Below, piece after piece: positions 1-10,739 of a stretch of 64,000 nt of DNA (position 1 is its first letter; the number at the start of each line of letters is the position of its first letter). Source of the DNA: Candidula unifasciata (taxonomy: Eukaryota > Mollusca > Gastropoda > Stylommatophora > Geomitridae). Location of the stretch: the NCBI GenBank assembly GCA_905116865.2, contig CAJHNH020008448.1:22501-86500 (forward strand), in the 5' to 3' direction. A program made the position numbers and the translations under genes. Under the pieces are notes generated by a model, which saw nothing but the letters and a program-made list of their open reading frames with translations, made no database searches and had not been told where the DNA came from.

Positions 1-145
1 GAATTCCCATTAACGTCGCTGTGTAAATACACCTTGTTTAAATGATTTACTAGGGCAATTTTACAGTGATGATTAAAGGTGACATATCTTTCTGTATTTA
101 AGACATATGGTGCATGCTACTGTTTACTTAAAAGACTATTTATAC

Positions 146-179
<34 letters not shown>

Positions 180-353
180 ACAGATGCTTACTCATTACAA
201 AAGATTACTCATACGAAAGAACACATTCTTATTGTCAACGCAAAATATGACATTTGTTTCTTCTTCTCCTCCTCCTCTTTTTTTTTCTTCTTCTTCAACA
301 TTCTATGCACTTAAAGTTCATTGCTGCAGGATTACCCGCCTCCATTCATCTTT
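1..353. other. No gene seen; poly-A and pyrimidine tract
   Basis: A run of A covers 147-177 and a TTC/TCC-rich tract covers about 255-300. Open frames here only read through these simple sequences. I see no gene. Confidence 0.6.
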
Positions 354-548
354 CTAGCTAGGCTTCTCTTTCCAGTAGGTGACAGTAAGTGTTTGCAGGT
401 CTGTCTGGACATTATCTCTCCATCGTCTTCTTGGTCTGTCTCGTGGTCTACAACAATTCAGCTCCCTCGTGTATACAGTTTTTACCTCTCTGTCGTCTGA
501 CACTCTCTCAATATGCCCCAGCCATTTCATTCTATTAGCTGCCTTGAT
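354..548 (-). pseudogene. LINE reverse-transcriptase C-terminal fragment
   Basis: The minus strand encodes a stretch with the block M-K-W-L-G-H-I-E-R followed by a basic R-P-R-R-R-W-R-D segment. This is the usual C-terminal tail of endonuclease/RT ORF2 proteins from RTE-like non-LTR retrotransposons. No RT active site is present, so it is a 3' remnant. It lies just beyond the broken end of the LTR element at about 690 and has no functional link to it. Confidence 0.6.
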
Positions 549-689
549 CATGGCCGTCATAACGCAGATGCCTGCTGTGCACTCCTGTGGGGGCCCCCAA
601 CCCAAGGGCCCCAAGCTGATTTGAGAATATCAAATGACTTGCCATAAAATAACTTAGCAGTTTTTTTTTAGACTGTGCCGTTTTATCCA

Positions 690-1084
690 TGTTTATGCTT
701 CAACAATGTCTTTGATTATGCCGTCTGCTTGTAGTTGTTTCAGTTCGTCTACAACTTTTCAACATAATGAATGGGAATAGCATAGTTTCTAGCTTTCAAC
801 GGAATGGTTGAGTTCAACTGGATGTCAAATTGGATTACATCTGTTTTCCCAGGTTTGTTGGTAAAAATATTTTTGAACTTGTGGATTTCCCCCTCGAATT
901 TTTCATCTCCTGGTGGTAACTCCGGGTTTATCTTTACAGACCTCCAGTTGATCTGATCCTTCGCTGACGGTGTTGGTATTTCGTCATCAATTGCGTCAGT
1001 TATTTGTTCATTGATCATGTTACAAGCATTGACATTTTCTATAATATCATCACTAACATTTCTTCTAAAGTACCTTTTCATCAT
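690..1084 (-). pseudogene. Start of Gmr1-like reverse transcriptase
   Basis: The frame runs from the integrase end (H-V-N-M-M-K-R-Y-F at the high-coordinate edge) through an acidic linker into the N-I-F-T-N-K-P-G-K-T block and the K-A-R-N-Y-A-I-P block that precede the RT palm in Ty3/gypsy elements. After a stop and frameshift near 749 the text continues as E-L-K-Q-L-Q-A-D-G-I-I-K and breaks off near 690. The catalytic YxDD region, RNase H and the 3' LTR are not found, so the element is truncated here. Confidence 0.65.
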
Positions 1085-1640
1085 GTTAACATGAACAATT
1101 TTCTATTTCCCTTTATAGTCAATTTCATAGTCAACATTGGAAATTTTTCTTACAACCGTATATGAGCCACGCCATTCGATGCACAGTTTGTCTGAATCTT
1201 TTGGTAGCAATATAAGCACTTCTTGACCGGGTTCGAAAGTCATCAGTTTAGTAATTCTGTTCGCATATATTCGCTGCTTATGTGTTGCGTGGACACATGC
1301 CTTTTTTGCTTCTTCATACGCTACCATTATTTTGTGTCTCAGACTGATGACTGTTTCATAATCTTGGGCTTTTGATTCGGACTCAATTTTTCCTGTGAGC
1401 ATGTTCTTATATATCTCTAATGGTCATCTGAGATTTGCGCCGTAAACAATTTCAAATGGGGACATGCGTGTGGAACTATGAGGGATCTCTATATAAGCAA
1501 ATAAAATTGCTGGTAATAAAGTGTCCCAATTGGACAGATTTTCTTAGGTTACTCTAGCCAACATGGTTTTTATAGATTTATTTAGGTTTTCCGCTAAACC
1601 ATTAGCTTGTGCATGGTATGGGGATGTAAAATGTTGGCGT
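1085..1640 (-). pseudogene. Integrase core (second half) and C-terminal domain
   Basis: The minus strand reads F-T-S-P-Y-H-A-Q-A-N-G-L-A-E-N near 1610. This is the integrase block that contains the third catalytic acidic residue. It then reads W-D-T-L-L-P-A-I-L-F-A-Y and M-S-P-F-E-I-V-Y-G, followed by a C-terminal W-R-G-S-Y-T-V domain at 1103-1402. In-frame stops occur near 1544 (TAA), 1425 (TGA) and 1109 (TAG). The H2C2 zinc finger and the first two catalytic residues are missing, and the protease stop lies only a few bases upstream. This points to an internal deletion joining protease to mid-integrase. Confidence 0.7.
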
Positions 1641-1644
1641 ATTT

Positions 1645-2085
1645 CTAACAGTTTGGTGACAGTTTTTCATCATCACTCTTACTTGATTTGACACACTCTT
1701 TGGGATTTGGAGGGTTGTGTTTCGTAACATCACTCTCACTTGCATAAGCGTAGTCTTTGGGATATGGGGAGTTGTCCTCTATACTTCCATTCTCACAATA
1801 CTTTGGAATATTCCTTTGTTCCCAAGCTACAATGTCACTCTCAGTTACTTTTCTCAAATCTTCCCTGTTCCCCAAAATCAAATCAGCACAAGGGGATGGT
1901 AACACTGCAACAGTTATAAACTTCTCTAAATATGGTGTTTTAACAAACATGTTAGCCAGTCTATATCTCTTAATACTTCCACTGAAGGTGCGACAATGGA
2001 TGTTTTTATATGTTAAATCTTCTGGTCTAACCAATCTTTGATGCACTTCGGAAATAGACGCACCACTGTCCCTAAGAAGTGATAT
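1645..2085 (-). pseudogene. Retropepsin-type aspartic protease
   Basis: The active-site block D-S-G-A-S lies at about 2056-2070 and is followed by V-H-Q-R-L-V-R-P-E-D and, near the domain end, C-A-D-L-I-L-G-N. That is the expected order of the D-S-G motif and the terminal I-L-G block of a retroelement protease. The catalytic residues look intact. A frameshift near 2085 separates it from the zinc-knuckle frame, and it ends in an acidic Ser-rich tail before a stop at 1645. Confidence 0.7.
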
Positions 2086-2560
2086 GGTTTGCCATGGATC
2101 TGACCTTTCTGCAATTTTAGACTACCGTGGCCGTGTGCTGCCAGATTGGCGTTCTGAATGGGTATCAGATGTCCACACGGTAGGTTGCCTTCCTCATGGA
2201 ATTTCAAACAGATTTTGCATTCTTTTTTCTGTTTCGTACATGGTAGCTGAATAGGCTTCAGCTGGTTCGATGTCTGAATCATCATCTGATGTTACACATA
2301 ACACATTTGCCTCCTTAAACCGTTTTATGACAGGACAGTTACGTCTAGTGTGCAAAGAACATCGACACATATAACATTTTACTGTATTTTCATACCTGTT
2401 TAGCTTGTTTTTTCTATGAGCAATCACTTCTGCAACTCTTTTCTCAAATTGTGGACTTTTGTCAGAAGGGGAATCGTCACCATGTTTTCTGTGACAGTAG
2501 TTGCATTCGATGATCTTTACCTGTTTTTTGCCATACCTGTAGTCTTTTTTCTGAAATTTC
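2086..2560 (-). pseudogene. Nucleocapsid-like zinc knuckle segment of Gag
   Basis: Between 2427 and 2194 the minus strand encodes C-Y-M-C-R-C-S-L-H-T-R-R-N-C, an exact CX2CX4HX4C zinc knuckle, followed by an acidic D-D-D-S-D stretch. A second cysteine/histidine cluster (C-K-I-C ... C-G-H) lies at about 2160-2220. Zinc knuckles bind genomic RNA during packaging. The frame is broken relative to both capsid and protease. Confidence 0.65.
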
Positions 2561-3591
2561 TATTGGTATGGTTTTATATACGCTGCTGCTCCCACTTCTA
2601 CCATTTCAAAACTTGATTGCACGAAAATATCAGGGTGTGCTGCAAAATAATTTTCACATATTTCTTCTAAGGTATCTGGATTTGTTGGCTTATTTTCCTT
2701 TAGGAAAGTTGCCATTGGCCCTGGAAGAGATTCTAACAATTTACATCTTAACAACAAATCAACCAATAACTTAGTCATTTTTTTACATTGGCTGCTTTAA
2801 CCCATTTTTGGAATATGTTCTGCACTTCTGACAGATAGTCTGCGAATGTTTGACTACTTTTTTGGTTTCGAGTCGCTGAATTGTTTTCGGTAGCCAGCCT
2901 CGTGTAGATTGTAATGCTTCATTAACCTTCCTTTGATATAGTTGTAATCTAATCTTTTTGTTTCAGGGATTGTTTCCAGAATCTTTAAAGGTTTAAATGC
3001 CAGGTGCTTTTGAAAGATTATAGCGTAATCTTCCAATGGCACCTTGTGCATGTGCATACTAAGTTTGAAATTGGCTAAATAAGCTCCGATGTCGTCTCCC
3101 TTCCAGTAATTTCGGACTATTCCTGCATATTTTTTGAATTTGTTCTCTACTGCTTTTATTCTCTCTTTTTTTATTGCTGCTTCTATTTTTGACTCATTTT
3201 CCATTTCTTTTGTTCTAATCTGTGTTTCTGCCTTCTCCTTATCGGCTTAAATCTGTGCCCCCAACCTCTCTTTCTCTAGTTGTAATTTTTTCTCTTCAAT
3301 GTCTTTTTGCATTAATAATTCCATTTGTTTCAATTCATCTTCTTTCACTGCTTCTTTCTCTTTGAGACGTAGTTCGTGTCCACGCACAAGTCTGCGTTCT
3401 TCTCGTTCTTCTGCTGCTTTTCTCAATTGTTCTTCTTTCTCTTCTGCTGCCTTTCTCTTTTGTTCTTCTTTCTCTTCTTCTGCCCTTCTCCTTTCCTCCT
3501 CTAACTTCTCTTTATGATTTTCATCTACATACTTCCTTAAATCGTCGCCCTGAAGGCCCAATTCTTTACCAATGGCTACACATTCCGCCAT
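2561..3591 (-). pseudogene. Gag with coiled-coil N-terminus and SCAN-like capsid
   Basis: The likely start is the ATG at 3591 (M-A-E-C-V-A). Residues 20-110 form a long Glu/Lys/Arg-rich coiled coil. A single in-frame TAA near 3246 separates this from the capsid part, which includes W-K-G-D-D-I-G-A-Y-L and H-L-A-F-K-P-L-K-I-L, then Y-R-K-Q-F-S-D-S-K. After frameshifts near 2856 and 2780 the helices Q-T-F-A-D-Y-L and L-L-V-D-L-L-L-R-C-K-L-L-E-S-L-P follow, ending with L-E-E-I-C-E-N-Y-F-A-A-H. The last part matches the layout of SCAN domains and Gmr1-like capsids. Damaged, so not expected to assemble. Confidence 0.65.
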
Positions 3592-3639
3592 TTTTGACGT
3601 GTAGATGTATACAATATTCCTGTATAAATATAACAATTA

Positions 3640-4620
3640 CAACTGTGTTCACAAAATATCACGCCTAATAGCAATACAATCACCAACAAAACCAATTTGT
3701 GATATATAATCACTATGTTTAACCAAGTAGTTCTCTACCTACTCAGAACAGTAATATAATCAAATTATAACCTAATTCCTCAAATTAAAAAAAATTACTA
3801 TGGTTCTAACCAAGCTAAGTCACTATCTATTCTAAGGATCCTCCTTTTCGCTATAACACACTTATGTATCTGCAATGCAACTGTACACAGTCACAATTAC
3901 TATGAATTATAATATCTTAGTAACTCCGTAGTCAACACGCCTATAACCTGTAATAGAAATATATTGAACAAGTCTCCTATAGATCGTGTAGTTCGATTGA
4001 ATCTCCTGCTTACTAATGTCATTTTTTTAGTTGGGCACTACCCGTCTGAATTCATGTTACGGTTTGTCCTGGAAGTAAATGTATAATTTTTGAAAAATCG
4101 TGGAACTCGTCTATATGCTGATCGCGGATGTCAGTTTGAATAATTTCTGGAAACTGTCTATTTGTTCACTATAAAGAATTGTATGAACTCGCAGGAAACT
4201 GTGCTGCACGTATAATTGTGGACCGTTACACACTGTGTTACAGATGTTCATATAACGCTTTTCCGCTGGCTGAACGTTACCTCGGATGCGAGGATACAAA
4301 ATCAGCCGCAGAGCTTGACCAATGTCAATCAGCTAGATGCCTTATTTTAACACGCTTGCGCTATATTAGCATGTTTAGCAATCACTGTAATTCGTAGCTG
4401 TTGTCTTTTGCAACCACTGTTTCAAACACTGTTTCAAACATGAATTGATCAATGACTAATTTTATGTCACATTACCCAGCGACATGTAAATTAGTCACTG
4501 ATTGAAAATTTTATTGCCACTTTACTCAGTATAGTTGTTACGATCACACTGTAAAGATAACTATATTCGTCACATTACCCAGTGGCTAACTTGGCTATCC
4601 TCACACCGGAAAAAAACTAT
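3640..4620 (-). other. Possible 5' leader/LTR of the Gmr1-like element
   Basis: This stretch lies directly upstream of the Gag start and has no coding content. It carries two copies of GTCACATTACCCAG (near 4466 and 4571) and an imperfect inverted repeat around 4455-4500. It is the expected place for the 5' LTR, but no second LTR copy exists in the window to define its ends. The assignment rests on position only. Confidence 0.3.
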
Positions 4621-4666
4621 CCTTAAAAAATCTATAACATTTTCTTTAGGTAAATTTCGACTCAGC

Positions 4667-4806
4667 AACTGGTCTTATCGCGGATGATAGCTGGAAAGTG
4701 TCCTTGACCCAGTGCGCCACTTACGTTGACTTTCTAGCCCTGCTTTTTGCTGTCCAATCGGCCGGTTTTTCAGTCACTACAATGGCCATCTCCCGTCGTT
4801 GCTTGT
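4667..4806 (+). repeat. Direct repeat copy 1 flanking a piggyBac-like element
   Basis: This copy contains ACTGGTCTTATCGCGGATGA, and the same 130-160 bp reappear at 5732-5888 with about 85 percent identity by eye. Between the copies lies the element at 4858-5731. No coding function is seen. Confidence 0.6.
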
Positions 4807-4857
4807 TTTGAACAAATACATTTTACTAACTCTTTACAGACGTTTAGCCAGTATACT

Positions 4858-5731
4858 GGCAATTAAGTCTATCCCTTAAAGACGCAAAGCCAGTTTACTG
4901 GCTCATAATAGAGACACTCTAATTGTGTTCCGTTTGTAAGGAAAAAGAACTTTTATGAACAAGTTTTTTTTTAACAATTAGGATTAACAACAGAATGTAC
5001 TTTCCTTTGCGATGTTCATCGTGGTCGGAGCATTATTTTGTGATTAAAAAAAAAAAATTATTTAGATGGGATACAATGTTTACGTGATTTTTCTAAACTA
5101 AATGATAAGGGAAAAGGTATAGAGCTGTTCATACTGCTTTATCGTTGTTGAATCTCTGCCAGATGGTGACAACAGTCTTGAAATTATGATTGATGTCTAA
5201 GGGACAAATCTACTAGCAATAATTTAGTTTAGGATATGAAAATTTCACAAAATATTTCAATTAGATCAATGTTTCGATCAGCTTTTTTTCCGATTTTGGT
5301 TGTTGTGAAAATTGACATGTCATACAAAAATGATTATAATATCCAAAGTATTTAAATTATTTGTTTCAAATAAAGACTGGCTAATACATAATTGAACAGA
5401 GAAAGCATGTATATTCTTAGAATAGGATAGCAGCGTTGTTGAACCAGTAAAAAGTAAGGTTAGCACAAAATTTTGTATGTCAAATTTTTTTGTAGATGTG
5501 TCTAACATCCTTGAATGGTTTGTGATTTTAATAATATTTTGATGTTATACTGACATTTCAGTAGTTTAGATTTATTATGCACTCATTTATCTTTAATTTG
5601 ATATATTATAAAACCGATGCAGCCCATACTTTTTCTTCAGGAAGGTTTTAGCTTTGTCGTGTTGCACTGAAAAAATTCCGCTTAAAATTAATGCTGTCTA
5701 AACCCCAGAAAAAATGCTGTCCTAAAAGAGT
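4858..5731 (+). mobile_element. Non-autonomous piggyBac-like element, copy A
   Basis: About 870 bp match, in inverted orientation, the sequence at 35183-36055 over nearly the whole length. Shared landmarks are a block with TTTAGATGGGAT, a block with ATTGATCAA/CAGCTGATCGAAACA-like sequence, and a right end with AAACCCCAGAAAAAATG. The left end carries a CCCTTAAAGACG motif and the right end of copy B abuts TTAA. TTAA flanks and CCCT-type ends suggest piggyBac-driven mobilisation. No transposase is encoded. Ends are accurate to about 20 bp. Confidence 0.55.
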
Positions 5732-5888
5732 TCTAACAACTGGTCTTACCGCGGACGATAGCTGGAAAGCGGCCTTGACACAGTACGCCACTTACGTTGA
5801 CTTTCTAGTCCTGTTTTCAGCTGTCGAGTTCAACTGGTACAACCCGCTGTGTTTTCGGGAGCTGTTCCGGCCATTATCCGTCGTTGTT
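5732..5888 (+). repeat. Direct repeat copy 2 flanking a piggyBac-like element
   Basis: Begins with ACTGGTCTTACCGCGGACGA and ends with CCGTCGTTG as in copy 1, but contains a short extra segment (GTACAACCCGCTGTG region). Together with 4667-4806 it brackets element A. Confidence 0.6.
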
Positions 5889-6894
5889 TTTTTTTTGTCC
5901 CGGATGGTCCGTTTTTGAGTGCCCAACCTGCAATGTGCTCTGCTAGGGGTATGTTTTGGTAAGCCACATTGATTTCTGACGAACAGTAAGTTGTTACGAC
6001 ACAGCAGAAACGAACATTGAGTTGCGTGCTTTTATTCGATGAATCAGAACATAGCGTATGCATACATTCTGGCGTGTTCTTCCTGCATGGCTGATTCTGA
6101 CGGCTTGGTCAAACTTCTCACACACTACATGAACCCATCAGCGTTTCTCAAATCATCCATCCATCCTTTACGAACCCTTGTACTTGGTATTAAGACATGT
6201 GGAAAACATTCATTCCTCCTCTAGAAAATTATCAATTGTTCACAATTCGTTCATTCTTCTCAGGCGTCCATTCATGCGACCTCTCGCTACCAGGTCCGAA
6301 CTTCAACTGTCTTACTCCTGTCTCTCGGTTAACGTCTTCCGTTCCAGTCGCATGCACATTTGTTTGCCAGGGGTCGATAATTGCGTTAAGACGGCCCTGT
6401 TCATGATGCTAGTGATCATTAGTGATGGTGATTTTAACAGATTATGAATTTAGTTGTGGCTTCTAGCTCGCCGTTTCTCACGGTTTGCATTTCTGACGGG
6501 TCTAAGTTTCAGGGCCATATAAAACAACTGGTCTTATCAGCGTTTTTATATATTTTTATACATTTTCATCTTGATGTTGCGAGACAAAGACTTTAACTTT
6601 ATCAGATGTGAAGGGCCTAGTATACTTTTTTTCCAGATTTTTTCCCCCTAGATTGTATTTCAAAGAGAATTTATAGATTAAAAAAAAGAAATACTCATTG
6701 ATTTACATAGTAAAGTATAAACCAAAGATAAATAGGTGAAGGGGCGTTATGGTGGCGACAATCACAACCTACGAAACCACCGCATCTCCTACCGGCGTCT
6801 AGCAGCAGGGGAAATGAAGAATTAGTAGTGCATTGTGAATTTACTGTCTTTATGAAGACAAATAGCCAGCATTATATCTGACAGACTAGTATTT
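5889..6894. other. No gene recognised
   Basis: Overlapping short frames at 6039-6447 show no known motif and no splice pattern I can defend. A short echo of the flanking repeat (ACTGGTCTTATCAG) occurs near 6524. I see nothing else. Confidence 0.5.
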
Positions 6895-7070
6895 AACCTA
6901 ACCAGGACTGCACGACGAGAGATAAACACACAGTGACACAAAGTGCCATTATTCGAATGAGAATCACCCGGGCAAAAGTCATAGAAACCCCATTGAACCT
7001 GTAGATTATATTTAGGGCCCCCGACGACAGCCGGGATAAAATATAGGTCTAGCCCTATAGACAATGGCAG
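6895..7070 (+). repeat. Interspersed repeat family S2, diverged copy
   Basis: Shares with 17700-17885, 28794-28990 and (inverted) 37640-37820 the order AT-AAACAC, AAGTGCCA, GAGGATCAC-like, GAAACC and GATTATATTTA blocks. It also ends in GGTCTAGCCCTATA, a motif found again at 10405 and (inverted) 37424. Confidence 0.5.
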
Positions 7071-7254
7071 GCATATATATATATTAATGATCACCTGACA
7101 TTAAACTGATGACACCACTAACCTGAAATATAACAACCATAATTTAGGCTAGGAGGTGTAAATTGAATAAACTATCTTTAGAACCCTCTTTCTCACCTCG
7201 ATTGACAAACATATCTGCCTATATCATTTTGATGACGCCATTTTAAACAGAGTA

Positions 7255-7700
7255 TGTATATATATAATTTTGAGATCATACATCATCCCTGTGGCTACAT
7301 ACGGATGTGAGTCGTGGACTATCTATCTCTCAGTCCTTAAGAAAGAGAATAGGGGCTTTTGAGCTGAAATGGTATAAAAAGATTCTCAGAATATCTTGGA
7401 CAAAGAAGATGAGAAATATTGACATCTTAAAAGATCTGAACATCAAGGAAGATTGGCTAAAAAACAGCATCCTTTCTCGAAAACTGAAATATTTTGGTCA
7501 TATCAAGCGCCACGATTGAAAAAAATTATAGCAGAAGGCATGACACCAGAAAGGAGGAGCAGGGGTCGACCGACACGAAGATGGGCACAGGATATAAGTG
7601 ACACCTAGAGTGTGAAAGTTCATGAGGCGGGAGAACTGGCGAGAGACCGAGTTTCTTTTAGGCAGACTGTGATGAGAGCGACGTTCTGCAAAGGACCTGC
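7255..7700 (+). pseudogene. LINE ORF2 C-terminal fragment
   Basis: The plus strand encodes P-V-A-T-Y-G-C-E-S-W-T, then W-Y-K-K-I-L-R-I-S-W and L-K-Y-F-G-H-I-K-R-H, followed by a basic G-R-P-T-R-R-W-A-Q-D tail and F-R-Q-T-V-M. These are ordered blocks of the C-terminus of an RTE-like non-LTR element. Two frame breaks are visible. The polymerase core is missing. Confidence 0.65.
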
Positions 7701-7704
7701 CACA

Positions 7705-7706
<2 letters not shown>

Positions 7707-7795
<89 letters not shown>
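7707..7795. repeat. Compound (AT)n(AG)n microsatellite
   Basis: (AT)n runs from 7707 to about 7754 and passes directly into (AG)n to 7795. It lies just after a LINE 3' end, a common birthplace of microsatellites. Confidence 0.9.
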
Positions 7796-7798
<3 letters not shown>

Positions 7799-7799
7799 T

Positions 7800-8735
7800 T
7801 GCTATAAACACTACAGACGGTAAAAAGCGTAACAAAGAGGTCATGAAATTAATTAACTGTCAAACAGAACTGATAAATCTTTTTAGAAGAGAAAATCCAT
7901 ATTTGCTGTGCACATCATAAAAAGACGAATACTAAAGAATGTCATGACAACAGGAAAGTTGGTGAAGGGCGCAGAAATGATCAAGAACGGCAATTAAGAT
8001 GTAGACTGTCTGATACCATGGCATATGTGAAACTGATCATTAGCAGCATACGAGAATTAGTATTGGAGATAAGCATATAGAAAAACGCCACATGACACCA
8101 CCTACCTATGGGGGATTACAAGTAGATATTAAAACAATACTCCCTATACTATAACTATACTTACATAAATAACGCCGCGTCAGTGGTCGAAAGTTTCTAC
8201 GAATGAAGGAACCATACAGTTCTCAACTGATCCTAGGTATCACAGTTTTCACAGGCGGCGTCTTAAGAAATTGTACATCAATAAACCGTTTGAATTGTGG
8301 TCTAGAAAGAAATATTCTAGTCGAGTGTGCCACGTGGTGTGAATGTTTCTCTGGCGCGTTTCTTGCAGGCTCTGCATATACCACATCAATAACCTTGAAT
8401 GCACCGATACATTGCAGCGGTGATCTCAATTATTCTTTAACACGTTTTTATGTGCCTAAAAGACACTAATTATTTCTCTCAGCTCATGGGAAACCGCTTT
8501 TTTTTTTGGGTATCTTTTAGGGTTTAATCTTTAGTTCGGTTTTGTTTTTCTTTCTCATTCAGCCGTTTAATTTCTTTCTTTTTTTTTTAAATCTTTTGAT
8601 AACTTATTGAGTATCAATAGACAAAGTCTACTATAGATACATCAAGAAAGTGAATCAGGAACCCCAGTCGGGAACCAAAGTCGGAAACCCTAATCGGGAA
8701 AATAAAGGGGGAGTTTCTACTCCTGTCCATGTTTT
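7800..8735. other. No gene recognised
   Basis: Short overlapping frames on both strands at 8203-8469 mirror each other and show no motif. Nothing else seen. Confidence 0.5.
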
Positions 8736-8737
8736 GA

Positions 8738-8763
8738 CCCCCCCCCCCCCCCTCTTTTTTCCC

Positions 8764-8796
<33 letters not shown>
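8738..8796. repeat. Two long poly-C tracts
   Basis: C runs at 8738-8752 and 8766-8796. Matching G or C tracts occur at 9433-9446, 9541-9570, 9911-9927, 34018-34044, 36623-36641 and 61659-61670. Lengths in such tracts may be unreliable. Confidence 0.85.
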
Positions 8797-8799
8797 ACC

Positions 8800-10400
8800 C
8801 ACCAACCCCACCTTAGTCTTGGGACATAGGAGAGACTTATAGCAGTGGTAAGAATTAGTGCTAAAATCGACTGGCACCAGTGTTAATGGGATCCATAACG
8901 GGTGGGGGTAATCACACCTTAACCTACCAGGCACGCAGTCAGGATGGCTAGTGAAAAACTAACTACCTCTTTCCATAGATAACTGGCTGCAAAATATAGC
9001 CAGGCAAGAAGAGGTCTACAAAAGCCTTTGCTTGATTCGGCGGAGACCCTATTACCAGTTGAGAGATGAACACTTGAAGAAGAATAAATTAACTAGGGTT
9101 TAAAACAGACGCCAACTACTAATTTCAAAGCAAACATATAACAAACGGATACATATAACTAAATCAAAATACAAAAAGGAGTCAGACAGACAACATTCTG
9201 CACATTGTTGCTAAGCCAGCAAGACAACAAACAATAGGAACATAACTAAGCAACAGAGCCTTCAGTTTACAAGAACATGGATCGATGAGAAATAGAAATA
9301 TAGTCACAGGCTGTGCTTGTTGAACATGACCAAACAAACATGGGAGGCAAAGAGTGCGAAAGAAGGCACAGCAATACATTTTAGAACCTTGCTTCATATT
9401 TTATTTATTGCTAAGAGAGCGAGAGATAGATAGGGGGGGGGGGGGGCGAGGTAGCAGGAGAGAAAGGGATATGGGAGAAATAAAGGGGCAAAGAGTTAGA
9501 GACGCACGGGATATGAGAAAGAAGAATATCGGGGACCGGGAGGGAGGGGGAGGGGGAGGGGGGGGGGGGCAGTGTTTGTTAATGATCAGATATCTAAGTT
9601 TTATGAATACTTTTTAATTGTCAAATTAATGTTCCTATAGTCGTCGGTCAAAGAGTTCTTATTATACTATCTGCACATCCGATGAGCCTGTTATGTGAAT
9701 TGCCGGCTTTTAATCTTCAGTTTTAGAGGGTTGATCAATCAGTACAGTCTTCAGAACACTACATCATTCCCACATGAAAACAAAATAACTACGGCAATGA
9801 GAAGTAGAAAACAAGGAAGAGTAGACAACACAATGATTAGTGTTAGCTGCCCGCAACAGTTAGGACTGCTCAACTTCAACAGTGAGCAAAAAGTAATCAA
9901 TGACATTGATTCCCCCCCCCCCCCCCCACCTCCCACTCATTTTCAACTTTCCCCAGCTCAGCTATAGAATTCATTAGAAACTTTCTATTGCCCGTTTTAT
10001 TCAGAATGGTAAACGAACAGAGGTATTTTAACACAGTAAAGAACATGAAATATTAATCATTGTCGCTATGAAACAACAACAATTAACTGCCTGGAATCAC
10101 ACAGGACGGAAAAGAATATTGATCAGACATTGTTAGAATATCAGTAGCCTTATTAAATGGGCCTACTTCATATCGTTGGGTCGATATTCCGCAGATACTT
10201 TGTTTTCTGTTTCTCTCATTCAGCCAGTGGGTACTTCCTTGAACTTTGTATTTTTACTGTGTTTAAACCTGTTCGTTGCCATAAAATTGAAATCTAGACC
10301 TGTTTAATATTCCAGCTTCACATCTCCTTTCCAAATCTTAATGATGTTTGTTTTTGTAATAAAACATATAACAGAAAGCCACAGCAATCATTTCGTCGTT
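8800..10400. other. No gene recognised; G-rich simple sequence
   Basis: G-rich tracts at 9433-9446 and 9541-9570 and a C tract at 9911-9927 create spurious Gly- and Pro-rich frames. No motif, splice pattern or repeat family was identified in the rest. Confidence 0.5.
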
Positions 10401-10404
10401 CGGT

Positions 10405-10432
10405 CTATAAAATATAGGTCTAGCCCTATATG
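10405..10432 (+). repeat. Short dispersed motif shared with 37424-37455
   Basis: About 35 bp around GGTCTAGCCCTATA match, in inverted orientation, 37424-37455, and partly 7030-7060. It is probably the end of a short interspersed element whose other parts have decayed. Confidence 0.5.
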
Positions 10433-10739
10433 CCCAATACGCCTGAAAGCGTGGGAAAGGGTCCTTCACTTGTTATCATTGTTCTGATGTAAAAAATTCG
10501 TTATGTGGTGCTTCTATATTTCTGGAAACCAGCCTATTCTTCGACGAGTATTTCTTCAGATTTTGCTTTTAATATGTTAAGCAGTATCTTTAGCGTTATT
10601 TTTCTTGCATGGGCGATAATGCTAATAGTTTTTTTAACTGTAGCAGCTTTTCGGGTTTGCTTAAAAAGGATGAATAGATTAAGGAACAGTACAGTGTTAC
10701 GGTGCCGCACGGAAATAACGCCATGGAATTAATACAAAC

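Larger units (their letters stand above)
672..4620 (-). mobile_element. Degraded Gmr1-like Ty3/gypsy LTR retrotransposon
   Basis: Read on the minus strand from about 3591 downward, the order is a charged coiled-coil Gag start, a capsid with SCAN-like helices, a CCHC zinc knuckle, an aspartic protease with D-S-G, the second half of an integrase, and then the segment that opens a reverse transcriptase. Integrase before RT is unusual for Ty3/gypsy and is the hallmark of Gmr1-like elements, whose capsid is also the recognised source of the vertebrate SCAN domain. In-frame stops, frameshifts, loss of the N-terminal integrase half and loss of most RT and RNase H make it inactive. The outer limits are approximate and no LTR pair was resolved. 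Confidence 0.7.

Noticed and set aside
749..1084. Separate nested element as the reason for RT following integrase
   Set aside because: The frame is continuous across the junction apart from one stop, and the capsid independently points to Gmr1. I kept the alternative as a refutation test.
3247..3591. Host coiled-coil protein
   Set aside because: It is in frame, apart from one stop, with a retroelement capsid, so it is the Gag N-terminus.
9354..9967. Gly-rich and Pro-rich open frames
   Set aside because: Created by G and C homopolymers.
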